Source: Pseudoscardovia suis (lineage in GTDB: Bacteria; Actinomycetota; Actinomycetes; Actinomycetales; Bifidobacteriaceae). From it: a stretch of DNA of 64,000 nucleotides. The position numbers and the translations under genes are program-made. The DNA lies in the NCBI RefSeq assembly GCF_002797875.1, contig NZ_PGFC01000002.1, positions 62,001 to 126,000 on the forward strand, in the 5' to 3' direction. Positions 63,744 through 64,000 of this stretch are shown one piece after another. Under the pieces are notes generated by a model. The model was not told the DNA's origin. It saw only the letters and a program-made list of their open reading frames with translations, and did not search any database. Each line of letters begins with the position of its first letter. Position 1 is the first letter of the stretch.

Positions 63744-64000
63744 ATGACCAATGTCACCGTGTTGGGAGCAGGAGCCTGGGGAACCGCATTCGGGCAAGTG
63801 CTCGCAGATGCTGGCAACCGCGTGACCATGTGGGCCATCGAACCTGAAATCGTCGAAGGCATTAACACAAACCATTGCAATGACGTGCGCCTGCCAAGCG
63901 TCACGCGCCTGCCCGATGCCATGACCGCCACCGGCGATCGCGCCCAGGCGGTCGCCAATGCGCAGATCATCGTTGTGACCATCGCCGCGCAGCATGCACG
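63744..64000 (+). CDS. gpsA: Glycerol-3-phosphate dehydrogenase [NAD(P)+], N-terminal part
   Basis: The first 85 residues are present and the gene runs off the window. VTVLGAGAWGTAFGQVLADAG (about 4-24) is the diagnostic Rossmann motif of GpsA. NHCNDVRLPSVTRLP (about 45) corresponds to the usual NxxYLP segment. It reduces dihydroxyacetone phosphate to glycerol-3-phosphate for phospholipids. GAAGGAG six bases before ATG 63744 fixes the start. Confidence 0.93.
   Translation, partial: MTNVTVLGAGAWGTAFGQVLADAGNRVTMWAIEPEIVEGINTNHCNDVRLPSVTRLPDAMTATGDRAQAVANAQIIVVTIAAQHA

Overview
The window is a stretch of chromosome from a high-GC Gram-positive bacterium, most likely a Bifidobacterium. The evidence is GC-rich codon use in housekeeping genes, an rpsF-ssb-rpsR-rplI cluster, a fused RmlC-RmlD protein, several genes that look leaderless, and actinobacterial relatives for most proteins. 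The species cannot be fixed from sequence alone. No phage, transposase, plasmid gene or CRISPR array is visible.

Layout. 1-3192: two minus-strand polytopic membrane proteins (the first cut by the window edge). 3437-5151: an amino-acid permease and tRNA-Ser(GGA). 5436-26957: a cell-surface polysaccharide locus. It holds a three-domain glycosyltransferase, two related membrane proteins, a secreted GH25 muramidase with ricin-like repeats, more glycosyltransferases, the dTDP-L-rhamnose genes rmlB, rmlCD and rmlA, a rhamnan-synthesis (RgpF-like) protein and a Wzm/Wzt-type ABC exporter. Together these would make dTDP-rhamnose, build a rhamnose-containing glycan and export it. By eye, GC-rich core genes (rml genes, DPM-like GT) alternate with AT-richer accessory blocks, and two composition breaks fall inside genes (rgpF-like and wzt-like).

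27077-31647: a secreted actinobacterial hemagglutinin/hydrolase-like protein, an FAD oxidoreductase and an ApbE-like protein. 32249-34183: rpsF-ssb-rpsR-rplI. 34374-43095: GtrA protein, MIF-like tautomerase, LacI-type regulator, galE, aminotransferase, histidine phosphatase, an unknown protein and gltX. 43610-43791: tRNA-Glu(CTC) and tRNA-Gln(CTG). 43891-44829: a repeat-dense gene-free stretch. 44867-50930: VanZ-like protein, calcineurin-like phosphoesterase, IclR-type regulator and leuCD.

51379-55271 looks like a methionine/SAM module: a 35-codon ORF with ten Met codons and a strong Shine-Dalgarno, then a SAM methyltransferase, metK and a MetQ-like binding protein without MetN/MetI. 55398-56546 is a dihydroorotate-dehydrogenase-like protein. 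56807-60272 is a compact five-gene operon: small membrane peptide, ABC ATPase, polytopic permease, two-TM protein and a minimal M50/site-2-protease-like HExxH protein. The window closes with murA, a PlsC-type acyltransferase and the start of gpsA.

The most interesting signals are the Met-rich leader ORF, the peptide/ABC/M50 operon, a 26-bp palindromic repeat family (15 copies in three intergenic clusters), and the apparent exchange block inside the polysaccharide locus.
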